Notes under the pieces: generated by a model
What the model was told of the DNA's origin: nothing
Database searches by the model: none
Seen by the model: only the letters and a program-made list of their open reading frames with translations
Made by a program: the position numbers and the translations under genes
Source of the DNA: Asparagopsis taxiformis
Taxonomy: Eukaryota; Rhodophyta; Florideophyceae; Bonnemaisoniales; Bonnemaisoniaceae
Reading direction: 5' to 3'
Length of the DNA: 64,000 nucleotides
Assembly: GCA_030407315.1 (NCBI GenBank)
Contig: JALQPE010002265.1
Coordinates: forward strand, 62,001-126,000
In this document: positions 9,744 through 18,700 of the stretch, piece by piece
Layout of the letters: the number at the start of each line of letters is the position of its first letter
How positions within the stretch are numbered: the stretch's first letter is position 1

Positions 9744-10769
9744 CTATACATCGGCAGCTTCTCCATCATCGAGACATTTCAAATTGCTAAACAAATTAGC
9801 GCCAGATTCTAGACAGCGTAGAAGAAATTGGACCTTTTCAGCGGTTAAATGCTCTGCCTCTCGCATTTTTTCCAGGTCACTTCCAAACCGTTCAATCACA
9901 GTCTTCATGTGAGCATCTTTGAATGCCACAAACTTGGCATCGGGATCTGCATCTCCATGTAAAAGTAGACCTTGTTTCGTATTGTCAGGATTTACATCCG
10001 CTTCCCCTTTGCCATAGCCGATACGGGAGGCATGGCTGAGCTGCTCTTTGTTAAACTGCTCTATTCGTCGCCATAGATTCATTTCCACGTACTGTTTCGC
10101 TAGGGGAACTTTCTTGAGCCGAATCAAGTCATTCGTTAACGATTCTTCCACTGTTGTCGACGCATCTGCGGCCTGGGACTTTTTCCAAGCGTTTCCAGTG
10201 AAAATTGTGTCATGCATCAGGTACAAAAGGCGCTCACAAATTCCTGACGTTTCGGTGAAGTATGCATATTGTTCCTGCTCACTCAGATTCCTAACACGTT
10301 TAGGATTAAGCAAACGAGCTTTTGCAGGTCCATTGAGTAAAGCCTTTCTATTTTTCTTCGGTCTCTTTTCGAGTGGAATATCTGCGGCTGACACATGTCG
10401 GTTCTCCAAGGAGCCATTCAGTAGGTGGACAGCAGAGTTTTGCTGTTTCATGGAGTTGGAATCTTCGTTCTTCCCCAGGCCATTTGCATGGCCTGAAGGT
10501 TGGGAAACAACGTCTTTCAACAGAGTTTGGTTGTGCTCAGTTTCGATGTGCTTCTTTCGCTTTTTCTTCTCCGTAGAACGCTCAGGATCTGATGAAGTTC
10601 CGTCTTTCTTGTCCTTTCTTTTCTTCTTTTTCTTCTCCTTCAATTCTGATTTACTGACTGGAGTACCACAAACGTCGCCGTTTGATGGAGATGCCGTGTG
10701 CCCATTCGCAGTGGTATCCTCCACATCCAACGCCTCGGAGTCATGCTTTATTCTGTGTCTCTTACCCAT
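9744..10769 (-). CDS. Rsa3-like nucleolar ribosome-assembly protein
   Basis: 341 residues, one exon. The N-terminal half is low-complexity and very basic, with KEKKKKKRKDKK and EKKKRKKH clusters typical of nucleolar proteins (about residues 40-75) and a second basic patch KRPKKNRKALLNG. The last 60 residues (about 281-330) contain RFGSDLEKMREAEHLTAEK, then FLLRCLESGANLFSN. This resembles the C-terminal module of Rsa3, a factor of early 60S assembly: FGxDLxKxRxAxx followed by a helix ending in xxGxxLF. The middle region (NLSEQEQYAYFTETSG) is not part of the yeast protein, which is shorter. Assignment rests on this one motif, so I give the family but not a gene name. Two further ribosome-biogenesis factors lie 12-20 kb away. 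Confidence 0.6.
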   Translation of the reverse strand: MGKRHRIKHDSEALDVEDTTANGHTASPSNGDVCGTPVSKSELKEKKKKKRKDKKDGTSSDPERSTEKKKRKKHIETEHNQTLLKDVVSQPSGHANGLGKNEDSNSMKQQNSAVHLLNGSLENRHVSAADIPLEKRPKKNRKALLNGPAKARLLNPKRVRNLSEQEQYAYFTETSGICERLLYLMHDTIFTGNAWKKSQAADASTTVEESLTNDLIRLKKVPLAKQYVEMNLWRRIEQFNKEQLSHASRIGYGKGEADVNPDNTKQGLLLHGDADPDAKFVAFKDAHMKTVIERFGSDLEKMREAEHLTAEKVQFLLRCLESGANLFSNLKCLDDGEAADV

Positions 10770-11677
10770 ACTTTGATTGTTGCTGCAATGGGAGAGGTAG
10801 ATTCGGTCCAGTGAAAGAAATAGTCAAAATGAAAGCCGGACGAGTAAGCTACAGAAAAAGTGGATTCGCAGCACGGTCGTCGAGCGGTAAGTTAAAACAG
10901 CGCCTGAAGCGGTCTGATTTGCTGTTTCCTGAACGATCATACAAGTATCCGCAGAAACCTTTCTACATCAATAATCAAAACTGCACAATATTTCAAAACA
11001 ACCAAAGTTTGATAACTTCGTCGACACTATTAGGCCGATTACCTGATCACGATTACAGAATCTTCCCAGCCTATGGTTCAAAAAATTGAACGTCTCAGGG
11101 TTTGAGGTTCAGGATGTGGTGAGAATGAAACGGGAACCCCTGACAGCTAATCTGTTCATCTTATGAATTGGTATCTACCATCAGATTAACCTTCCACTCA
11201 AATTGAACAGCTGCTGTAGCGAGTACATTGTTGATGAACAAACAAGCACTGAGCGACTTATCGCTCTTGCGTTCGTTTCGCATTGTTTCCGATACCTGCC
11301 TGCCTCATTAACATAACACGCCTCTGCCGTTTGATGTCCCGGATATGCACTGCCCCCTCTTGGCGGTATTCAAATTTCTAGTTTTACGACTATTGGTCGT
11401 CATAGCCAAGTTACATCAAAGTTTCCTTGATCCAAAACAACTGTCCAAAAAATATTAGTCACCCCCCGAGTTTCACGATGTATCGACATTGCTTCCACAG
11501 CTGGCCGGGCGGGAAGAACTGAGCCCATGTGCGGTCCAGATATATTCCTGATATACGGCACCAGCTTCCACATATTTATATTCATTACGATACGGTCACG
11601 CCTAAACTTGGGACCCGCCAAAAGTACTGCCTGATACGGCAAAAAACAACAATATACAACTGAAGCTTCCAACGCTA
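10770..11677. other. Intergenic region, about 0.9 kb
   Basis: Lies between the start of the Rsa3-like gene and the stop of the MFS transporter gene (both minus strand). Plus-strand frame 10682-11089 overlaps the Rsa3-like 5' end and has no family features. The minus-strand frame 11400-11672 is also featureless. It must contain the Rsa3-like promoter and the 3' UTR of the transporter. Nothing else was recognised. Confidence 0.35.
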
Positions 11678-13573
11678 CTATCTCCCTCTGGAATGACTGA
11701 GCACAGAGCCTAATTCCATAGAGTCATCCGTGTATTTTGCTTTGTCCTCAATGGGATTCAATGGTGTCCCGCTGTGTGTGGTGACAATATTCCCAATGTT
11801 TGGCTGCAGACATAGAGCAAGACCGCCACAGACTGTCATGAATAAACCAAAAATAGCAAGCGATGAATTGTAGTTACCAGATTTGGCTGTTAGTTCGCCG
11901 ACTATGAACGGACCGAGATACCCGCCGACAACACCAAACGAGTTGATAAGTGCGAAACCAGCAGCCGCTGTTTCACCACTGAGAATACTCGTAGGAATTC
12001 CCCAGTAAGGACCGAACATGGCCCACACGCCGCCAGCCGCAATGCTGAGGCACAAAAGAAGAAGTGGTAACTGCTCGCCAAAGAACTTATGAATTGCGCT
12101 CGCTCCAAAGAAACCTATGGCCGCAACTAGTGCAGACAAAGCTAAATGCAAGCGTCGCTCACGAAGTCGATCCGATGAACGCGCGACAAAAATCATACTC
12201 GCGCCCGCCGCAAGATAGGGTACGGCTGAAATGAAGCCGATAATTACGTTACTCATGCCGGAAACGCTCTTCAAGAGCAATGGTAGCCAGAAAATAATTC
12301 CATAGTATCCACAGGAATACAGCAGCCACACGCCGATGATGAGCCAAAGCCAAGGTAAACGCAACGCTTGGCTCAAGCCCTGCACAGCATGCTGGTCTTC
12401 ACGCTTATCTAATTCAGATTGTTGCCTTTTCACAAGCCATTCCTTTTCCTCACGCGTGAGGAAACGAGCCGAGGTTGGGTTGGCATCCAGATAGAAGAAC
12501 ATGACAAAAGCTAGAATAATGGTAGGAATAGCTTCTGCGATGAATAACCAACGCCAACTTCGGATACCCAAAACACCATCAAGATAGGTCATAATGAGAC
12601 CGGCGAGGGGACCACCAATAATTCCTGAAACTGCAGTCGCCGTCATGACTATAGTATAGCTCAAACCCATGTCCTCCTCCGCAAACCAGAGGGTCAAGTA
12701 ATAAATGACAGATGGGAAGAAACCGGACTCTGTAGCACCGACAAGAAGGCGCAACAGATAAAAGTCCGTTACATTGTTAACGAGTGCCATGGCGCCGGAT
12801 GCGAGTCCCCATGCGATAAGAATGAGGGGAAGACCAACACGAGCGCCAATTCGCTTGACGAGTACGGAGCTCGGAACACCGAAGGAGGCGTATGTGGCGA
12901 AGAATATACCAGCACCAATACCGTAATTGCGCTCAGTGAAACTGAGATCCGAGTTCATATCGAGGGCTGCAAACGAAAGGTTGGTTCGATCCAGATAGCA
13001 CATGAGAGCGGCAGTGAAAAGTATGGGCAGTAATCGTTTTTGCAGTTTTCTGTTGACCACGTCTCGCATGTGAACATCGTCGCGCAGGACGCCCACCTTG
13101 GTCGCGGACGGGAGGGGGGCGTACTTGCCGCCCATGTCGTTTTGCTGTTCGGCGATAATTTTGGGAGAGAATGCACGACCGAGGCGTGCACGAGTCGATG
13201 GGTTGAGCGCGGATGCACTGGCGGGATAACTTAAATGGACTGGTGGGGTGAGCGCAAATGTCCGACCACTGCGTATGGAACTGAGGGAAGAATGGTATTG
13301 AGTGTAATTGATTGGGGCAGACCGTGTGTTGTTGGAAAAGCTGATACGACAGGTTGGTTTGTTAGCCTGGGAATATGGGTCAATTTCAATATTTCTCGAC
13401 TCTTTTATGGGCTTACGCATATGCGATAATTTTTGACGCATTACATTTTTGTCCATGATGTATTCTATCTTCAACAAATCATTTGAGCACTGTTGATTCC
13501 ACGCCGCTACGAATGGTGCCGCGCGTCTAGCATTTGCGCTGGCGGAGTGTTGGTAAGTGAGATGCACTCTCAT
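11678..13573 (-). CDS. MFS transporter, anion:cation symporter type (bacterial/fungal-like)
   Basis: 631 residues, no intron. From about residue 175 a complete 12-helix major facilitator domain follows. Its first part (YLDRTNLSFAALDMNSDL, then YGIGAGIFFATYASFGVPSS and VKRIGARVGLPLILIAWG) matches the anion:cation symporter subfamily of bacterial tartrate, 4-hydroxyphenylacetate and glucarate permeases and fungal allantoate or vitamin permeases. RLLVGATESGFFPSVIYYL is the family's helix-4/5 signature. A central loop of charged residues (about 375-405) separates the two halves. The substrate cannot be told; an organic acid is the family norm. The first 146 residues are Ser/Arg/Asn-rich and not part of the MFS fold. 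They may be a targeting leader, or translation may begin at Met52 or Met147. The gene shares a 318-bp divergent promoter with the PPR gene. Confidence 0.85.
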   Translation of the reverse strand: MRVHLTYQHSASANARRAAPFVAAWNQQCSNDLLKIEYIMDKNVMRQKLSHMRKPIKESRNIEIDPYSQANKPTCRISFSNNTRSAPINYTQYHSSLSSIRSGRTFALTPPVHLSYPASASALNPSTRARLGRAFSPKIIAEQQNDMGGKYAPLPSATKVGVLRDDVHMRDVVNRKLQKRLLPILFTAALMCYLDRTNLSFAALDMNSDLSFTERNYGIGAGIFFATYASFGVPSSVLVKRIGARVGLPLILIAWGLASGAMALVNNVTDFYLLRLLVGATESGFFPSVIYYLTLWFAEEDMGLSYTIVMTATAVSGIIGGPLAGLIMTYLDGVLGIRSWRWLFIAEAIPTIILAFVMFFYLDANPTSARFLTREEKEWLVKRQQSELDKREDQHAVQGLSQALRLPWLWLIIGVWLLYSCGYYGIIFWLPLLLKSVSGMSNVIIGFISAVPYLAAGASMIFVARSSDRLRERRLHLALSALVAAIGFFGASAIHKFFGEQLPLLLLCLSIAAGGVWAMFGPYWGIPTSILSGETAAAGFALINSFGVVGGYLGPFIVGELTAKSGNYNSSLAIFGLFMTVCGGLALCLQPNIGNIVTTHSGTPLNPIEDKAKYTDDSMELGSVLSHSRGR

Positions 13574-13592
13574 CTTTGAGATTTCATAGCAA

Positions 13593-13604
13593 GTACACGT
13601 GTAC
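13593..13604. promoter_or_regulatory. GTACACGTGTAC palindrome with G-box core
   Basis: A perfect 12-bp palindrome centred on CACGTG, 20 bp upstream of the MFS start. CACGTG is bound by bHLH and bZIP factors in plants and fungi. A near copy, GTACACGTGTCC, lies at 13684-13695 in the same promoter. Function is inferred from position and repetition only. Confidence 0.4.
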
Positions 13605-13740
13605 GTTTCATAACCTATTTAGCATCTTGATATCCATCCATAACAAGTAGAGGCGAATTGGGAATAGATGCTTTCAACATACCGTACACGTGTCCACTAT
13701 TCCATTCTATTGGTTCGTATGGCGACAAACCGATGATTGC

Positions 13741-13760
13741 CAAGTGGCAATCGCCACTTG
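13741..13760. promoter_or_regulatory. Inverted repeat CAAGTGGC-AATC-GCCACTTG
   Basis: Two perfect 8-bp arms separated by four bases, in the MFS/PPR divergent promoter. It may be a dimeric factor site. The stem is too short to be a convincing structured RNA. Confidence 0.35.
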
Positions 13761-13891
13761 CGCGAGCGCATGTTTTTCGATAAACCATCCATTCCAATTT
13801 GTCATACGCATACTGCGTGTGATCCGTACGACCACAATCTGCGGATACCCTCGCCGCTATACAGTAATAATGTGCAAATGGACAAATTTGT

Positions 13892-15457
13892 ATGGATAAT
13901 CTCCCTGAGGCAGCTTCCAAACCTGCGCAGTCGCTCTCCTTGAAGCCACCCCTCTCCATCGCGATTCTCTCATCTCCCTCTTCGCCCCACCTCAACATGC
14001 AAGAAGCATTCGTATCACCGCTCCTGCCTTTGTACACGAGCCACTCACTGCACATTTGCCCATGCCGTTCAACTCCGCGACGTCCCCCGTATTCCTCCCG
14101 CGACCGCGTTTTCGCCTCAGCTGCAGCTCACGGTCAGAGCAGAGGCGTCAATAGCACCCATCACGGCAAAACAGATTACCAGCCAGCCTACAACAATGAG
14201 CTCACATGGAGGAAACGAAATGCCTCTCTTGTCAGTGAGGCAAACGCCAATGGCATTGATTCCGCCATTGAAATGCTCTGGTCTTTGAATCAGGACGGCC
14301 AGGCTGTCACCCAAAACTTCAATCAAGTGGTCAGCTTACTCGCTTCTAAAGGCCGTTTCGAAGATGGTCTAGAGCTCGCTGAAGAGGCCGGTCGACGCGG
14401 AATTGCCAATATCATCACTTTCAGACCCTTGATGAAGCGTTGTTGTACCATTGGCGACGGTAAAGGCGCCAAACGCGTGTGGAAGGCAATGTCCGAATAC
14501 AAAGTAGAAGGCGATATGTTCTTGTATGCTGAGCTTATGGGCGCCCTCGTGCGTTCACAGGATATGAGCGCCGCCCATCGTGTTCTGTCCTCGCTACATG
14601 AATCAGGGCGGAAGCCTCACATCGTCCTGTACAATACCCTGCTCAAAGGCTATGCAAAGAGGGCTAATGTCAAGCGTGCTTTTGAAATTCTCGAAACGAT
14701 TGAGCAGGCTGGTATTCGTCCAGATGAAACTACGTTTAATACTATTCTCAACACTTGTGTACAGGCAAAAGACTCGGATGCTTTGAATGAGGCTATGTCT
14801 CTTATGCACAAGCACAAGGTGAAGCCCGGTGCACCAACCTTCAACACGCTACTCAAGCTCTATTCCAGGGCTGGAAAGTTCGAGGACGCGCTCGCTATTT
14901 TCGAGGAAATGCAACAGACCGTCGAACCGTCTATTGTCACATTCAATACCTTGATTGACGGCTGTGCTCATCGTGGTGACATGGTGCAAGCGGCAAAATT
15001 TTTCGATGAAATGACTGCGCGCGGAATGACACCCGACATATGCACAATGACTTCGTTGTTGAAAGGTTTTGGGCGTTCGAATAATCCGAAAAGAGCAGTT
15101 GAATTGTATGAGGCGATGAAAGAGGGTGGATACCAAATCGAGGAGAGAACACGCTACGCGGTTGTCAATGCATGTTTGAGGGGAAATGACCGAGAAAATG
15201 CAATGCGCCTCATGGCAGAAATGGTGCAGTCTGGACATCGTATACGTAATCGAACATGGGTTTGGATGCTCGAGTCTACGATATGGGCAGATGATGAAAA
15301 TGGCGCTTTGGAAACGTTGAGGCTGATGTACGGTTCTGGTTCTATGCTTGATTCTTCAACACGAGCGGCGTTCATCAAAGAAACTAGAGATCGAGGAGGG
15401 TTTTTACGCTTTCTTCGAGAATTGAAAGCTGCAAAGACATCAGAATCACAGGACTGA
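13892..15457 (+). CDS. Organellar pentatricopeptide-repeat (PPR) protein, P class
   Basis: 521 residues, one exon. P-class PPR proteins bind organellar RNA in a sequence-specific way and control its stability, processing or translation. About eight 35-residue repeats run from roughly residue 140 to 470. Clear examples are VLYNTLLKGYAKRANVKRAF, TTFNTILNTCVQAKDSDAL, PTFNTLLKLYSRAGKFEDAL and VTFNTLIDGCAHRGDMVQAA. No E, DYW or SMR domain follows, so editing or nuclease activity is not indicated. The N-terminus is import-like; Met36 (MQEAFVSPLLPLYTSH) gives a better transit peptide, with Phe near the start, than Met1. Plastid is more likely than mitochondrion, but this is not certain. The start near 13997 is therefore a reasonable alternative. 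Confidence 0.88.
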   Translation: MDNLPEAASKPAQSLSLKPPLSIAILSSPSSPHLNMQEAFVSPLLPLYTSHSLHICPCRSTPRRPPYSSRDRVFASAAAHGQSRGVNSTHHGKTDYQPAYNNELTWRKRNASLVSEANANGIDSAIEMLWSLNQDGQAVTQNFNQVVSLLASKGRFEDGLELAEEAGRRGIANIITFRPLMKRCCTIGDGKGAKRVWKAMSEYKVEGDMFLYAELMGALVRSQDMSAAHRVLSSLHESGRKPHIVLYNTLLKGYAKRANVKRAFEILETIEQAGIRPDETTFNTILNTCVQAKDSDALNEAMSLMHKHKVKPGAPTFNTLLKLYSRAGKFEDALAIFEEMQQTVEPSIVTFNTLIDGCAHRGDMVQAAKFFDEMTARGMTPDICTMTSLLKGFGRSNNPKRAVELYEAMKEGGYQIEERTRYAVVNACLRGNDRENAMRLMAEMVQSGHRIRNRTWVWMLESTIWADDENGALETLRLMYGSGSMLDSSTRAAFIKETRDRGGFLRFLRELKAAKTSESQD

Positions 15458-15735
15458 AGTTGTTCCCATCGCTTGTTGTAGATATAAACTTGTGATGTTC
15501 AATTATTGCAAGCAAGGCAAACAGAAGATGGACTACATGAACAAATTAGCTGTCTCGGGCACGATAGTTTTTACCTTTTCCATCTGGAAACGATCTTGCA
15601 ACATTCGAAGCAAGGTAACTTATCTATCTATCCTCCGTCTCAAGATGCAGCGATTGTGTCAGTGGGTTTTCTAGCAAATCGCAAATCAAATTTAGTCCAG
15701 GGTGTAATGAATTCATATCAGTGGTTTTCATTCTT

Positions 15736-18700
15736 CTAAACAGGTGCTCTCCAAATGTCACTCGTAATGTGTAGCGCATTCCCTTTCAGCTCCAGTGATC
15801 GATTCCCCCCTCCCTCCCACACAACTTCACCGTTCGCTCCATCAGCCACGTATTTGTAATTAGAGGACGTGTTCTTAGCCAAAGTAACTATGCACTTTCT
15901 AATCGCACCACTTTGGCCCTCATTGACAACCCGCAAAGGAAGGCGATGAGAGGGATCCCATTGGCCAAGGGCCACATCACTACCAATGATGTAAACTATT
16001 ATCTCAGGACCCGGAGCATCTACACCCGACAACGTGAACGTAACTGTGCACATTTTGTCAGCCGATACTCCATCGTTGTTCAAAGTTGCTTGCTCATGAG
16101 TTTGCAGTGTCGCTCGTATTGCCGATTTGTCAAAAAGCGCATCTGAACAGCGCCTCTCTGCTGCGTCTCGCTCTCTAATTGCATCTTCAAGTTGCGTCTT
16201 CAGCAAATCAATCTGCTGGCTCGTTTCTTTCTCCTTAAGCGCCAATTGTGATGTCAGCATTTCTGATGACATTTGTGCTTCTAGAGTTAAATCTGCCAAT
16301 GGCTGCAACTCTTCAACTTTAGCCTCCCAGGTTTTCACAGTTTCATTAGCAACAAGCAGATCTGCCCCCAACTTTTTCACTTCGGACAATAAATATGCAT
16401 TCCCAGACTCCTTAGACACTGCCATGACTGTAGAATTGCCAGAACCGTCTTGCGAACTCACTTCGCTACTCAAGTGCATCTCTACCTTTTCAAAATCCTG
16501 CTTTGCAGAGTCAATTGTCTTCTTGATCGCCAGAATTTCCTGCTCATACTCTTTGACAATATTCAAGATAAGCACTCTTCTGGCCTCACTATCAACCAGT
16601 TCCAGTTCCTTTCTCTTGAGTAATTCACTGCATCCATCTAGTTCATGTGAAAGAGCGAGGAACGAACTTCTACTGCCTCCCACCGGCGATGTAGAATATA
16701 ATGTACTTTCAATTTGATTGTTCACAGTCTCAACACGCGCTTTCAATGTTTGAATCTTCGCACGAAGCTCTGATACATCCACAATTTGAGATGCATCCAT
16801 TTCAGCCAGTTGCTTTTGTCTCTTTGCAATGGTTCCGCTCAACTTCCTACTACGCATTTCTAGTTTCCTGAATGCAATAGCTGATACTTCAAGATCTGCT
16901 TCCCTTTCAGAAAGTGCTTCTTCAGCGCCATGCAGCTTGCCATTAATAAAACAACACCAATTATGAAGGTTCATTATAGCTCTCTCGTTAGCTTCAAGCT
17001 GAGTCACCGCTGATATACCTTCACCCTGGTAACCATCCAGACTTCCTCCTGCGTATTCAAAACCTCTTGCTCGCGCTCTAGAATGCGTTTCTCGAGACCT
17101 TGCCAATTCATCTTCCAGTTGTTTCAAACGGAGTTCGCGGTCTTTCAGAGCTTCTCGCACTTGAATGAGCTCATGGTCTATAGCACTCAATGCATTCGTT
17201 TTGTGAAGTAGTTCATTTTGTGTTGATATAAACTTTGAGAGAAGCCGATCTCCTCTATTTTGCGAACTGAGAAGTTCCTGCTGTTTTGATTTCTCTTCAG
17301 TACTGGTTTGGACAATTTTCTGTTTCACTGCAGAGAGAGCCACTTCCGTTGCATCAAGTGTTTTTTGTAGAGTAATGATCGTATCCTTCAAACCGGTAAT
17401 TTCTGCTGCTGATGTCTTCTCCAATGATTCCAACCTTTCAGTTTCGGATTTTAATGCTTCTTCACCTAAGAGACGAGCTTTTTGTGTCTCTTCCAGGTCT
17501 TCAGTCACCGCAGCCTTAGTAGATTCCAATGCAGCAATGGTTTCCCGGAGTTGTTCAACTTCTTCAGTTCGAGATGCAAGTACTGCTCTCAGCTCTGCAG
17601 ATTGACTACCATAATCTGCTAGTTGCTCTCGTAAAATGTTTAGCTCCTCATTCCTAGCTGCTACCTCTTCTTCCTTTTCACGATATTCTTTCAAAACAGT
17701 ATCCTGGCCATCCAAGTGCGACTCCAGGGATTTGTATTGGTGCTTAGAACTCGCAAGTGCTCCATCCAGGCGGGTAGTTGCAACAACATTTTGCTCGATT
17801 TCCCTTTCCATTTCGGTGATTCTCACTCTTGAAACCGTTAATTCTTGCTGAACACTGGACAACGAGGTCTTCAAAGATTCAATTTCAGCTCCTTTAATGG
17901 AGAGTTCCACCTCAAGTTCAGACCAACGTGACTTAGCTTCATCCAATTCGCTGCATTTCGCTACGTACTGCGACTCCATTTCTTGATATTGTTGCGCTTG
18001 CCTATTTATCTCATCACGCTTCGATTCTAGCAATGCCTCAATTTGAGACTTCTCATTTCCCAAAGATGTGAGTCTTTGGCCTCTCTCCACAATCGAGTCG
18101 AATTGCGAAGATATTTGCACATCCTTGGCTCTAAGATTCTCATCAACAGTTTTAAGCTGCTCGCTCAATTGAGTTATCTCTTCTTGTGATTCTGAGAACT
18201 TTGCATCCTTTCTTCTCAATTCTTCTTCATGCATTCTGCAACTTCGATGCGACACCTCAAGTTCGTGCTGTAAACCTACCAATTTTGCGTTCGCATCTGA
18301 CAAATTTCGAGAAAGCACCGCAACTTGTTGTCTCGTTTCTTTCAGAACCTCTTTTTGTTCTCTCAGATCGTCTTCTTTTCGTCCCAATGCACTCTTGAGT
18401 TCCGCCGAGAGAGAATTGAAAAGGTTTTCTCGCTCGCAAGATAGCTTTGCTTGATCCTGTAGGGCTTCATCGCGGACCGTTAGCACTTGTCTGAACTGCG
18501 AGAGCTCTCTATCGTTTCGTTCGATGATGATCGACTTCTCTCTTAATCGGTCTAAAGCTACACTGCATTCCCTCTTCAGTTCGCTATTGCGAATTACATG
18601 TTCACGCAGCATTAATTCTCTTCTTGTAGCTCGTTTTTCAGCAGTATCCTGTCGGTCACGACACTGGACTAGTAATTTATCAAGCTGCTGCTTTTCTCGA

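Larger units (their letters stand above)
13574..13891. other. Divergent promoter between MFS transporter and PPR gene
   Basis: 318 bp between the MFS start and the most upstream PPR start. It contains two ACACGTGT elements and a 20-bp inverted repeat, listed separately. It is the most motif-rich intergenic stretch I found in the window. Confidence 0.5.

Noticed and set aside
10682..11089. 135-codon plus-strand frame
   Set aside because: Overlaps the 5' end of the Rsa3-like gene on the other strand and has a Cys/Tyr/Pro composition with no domain.
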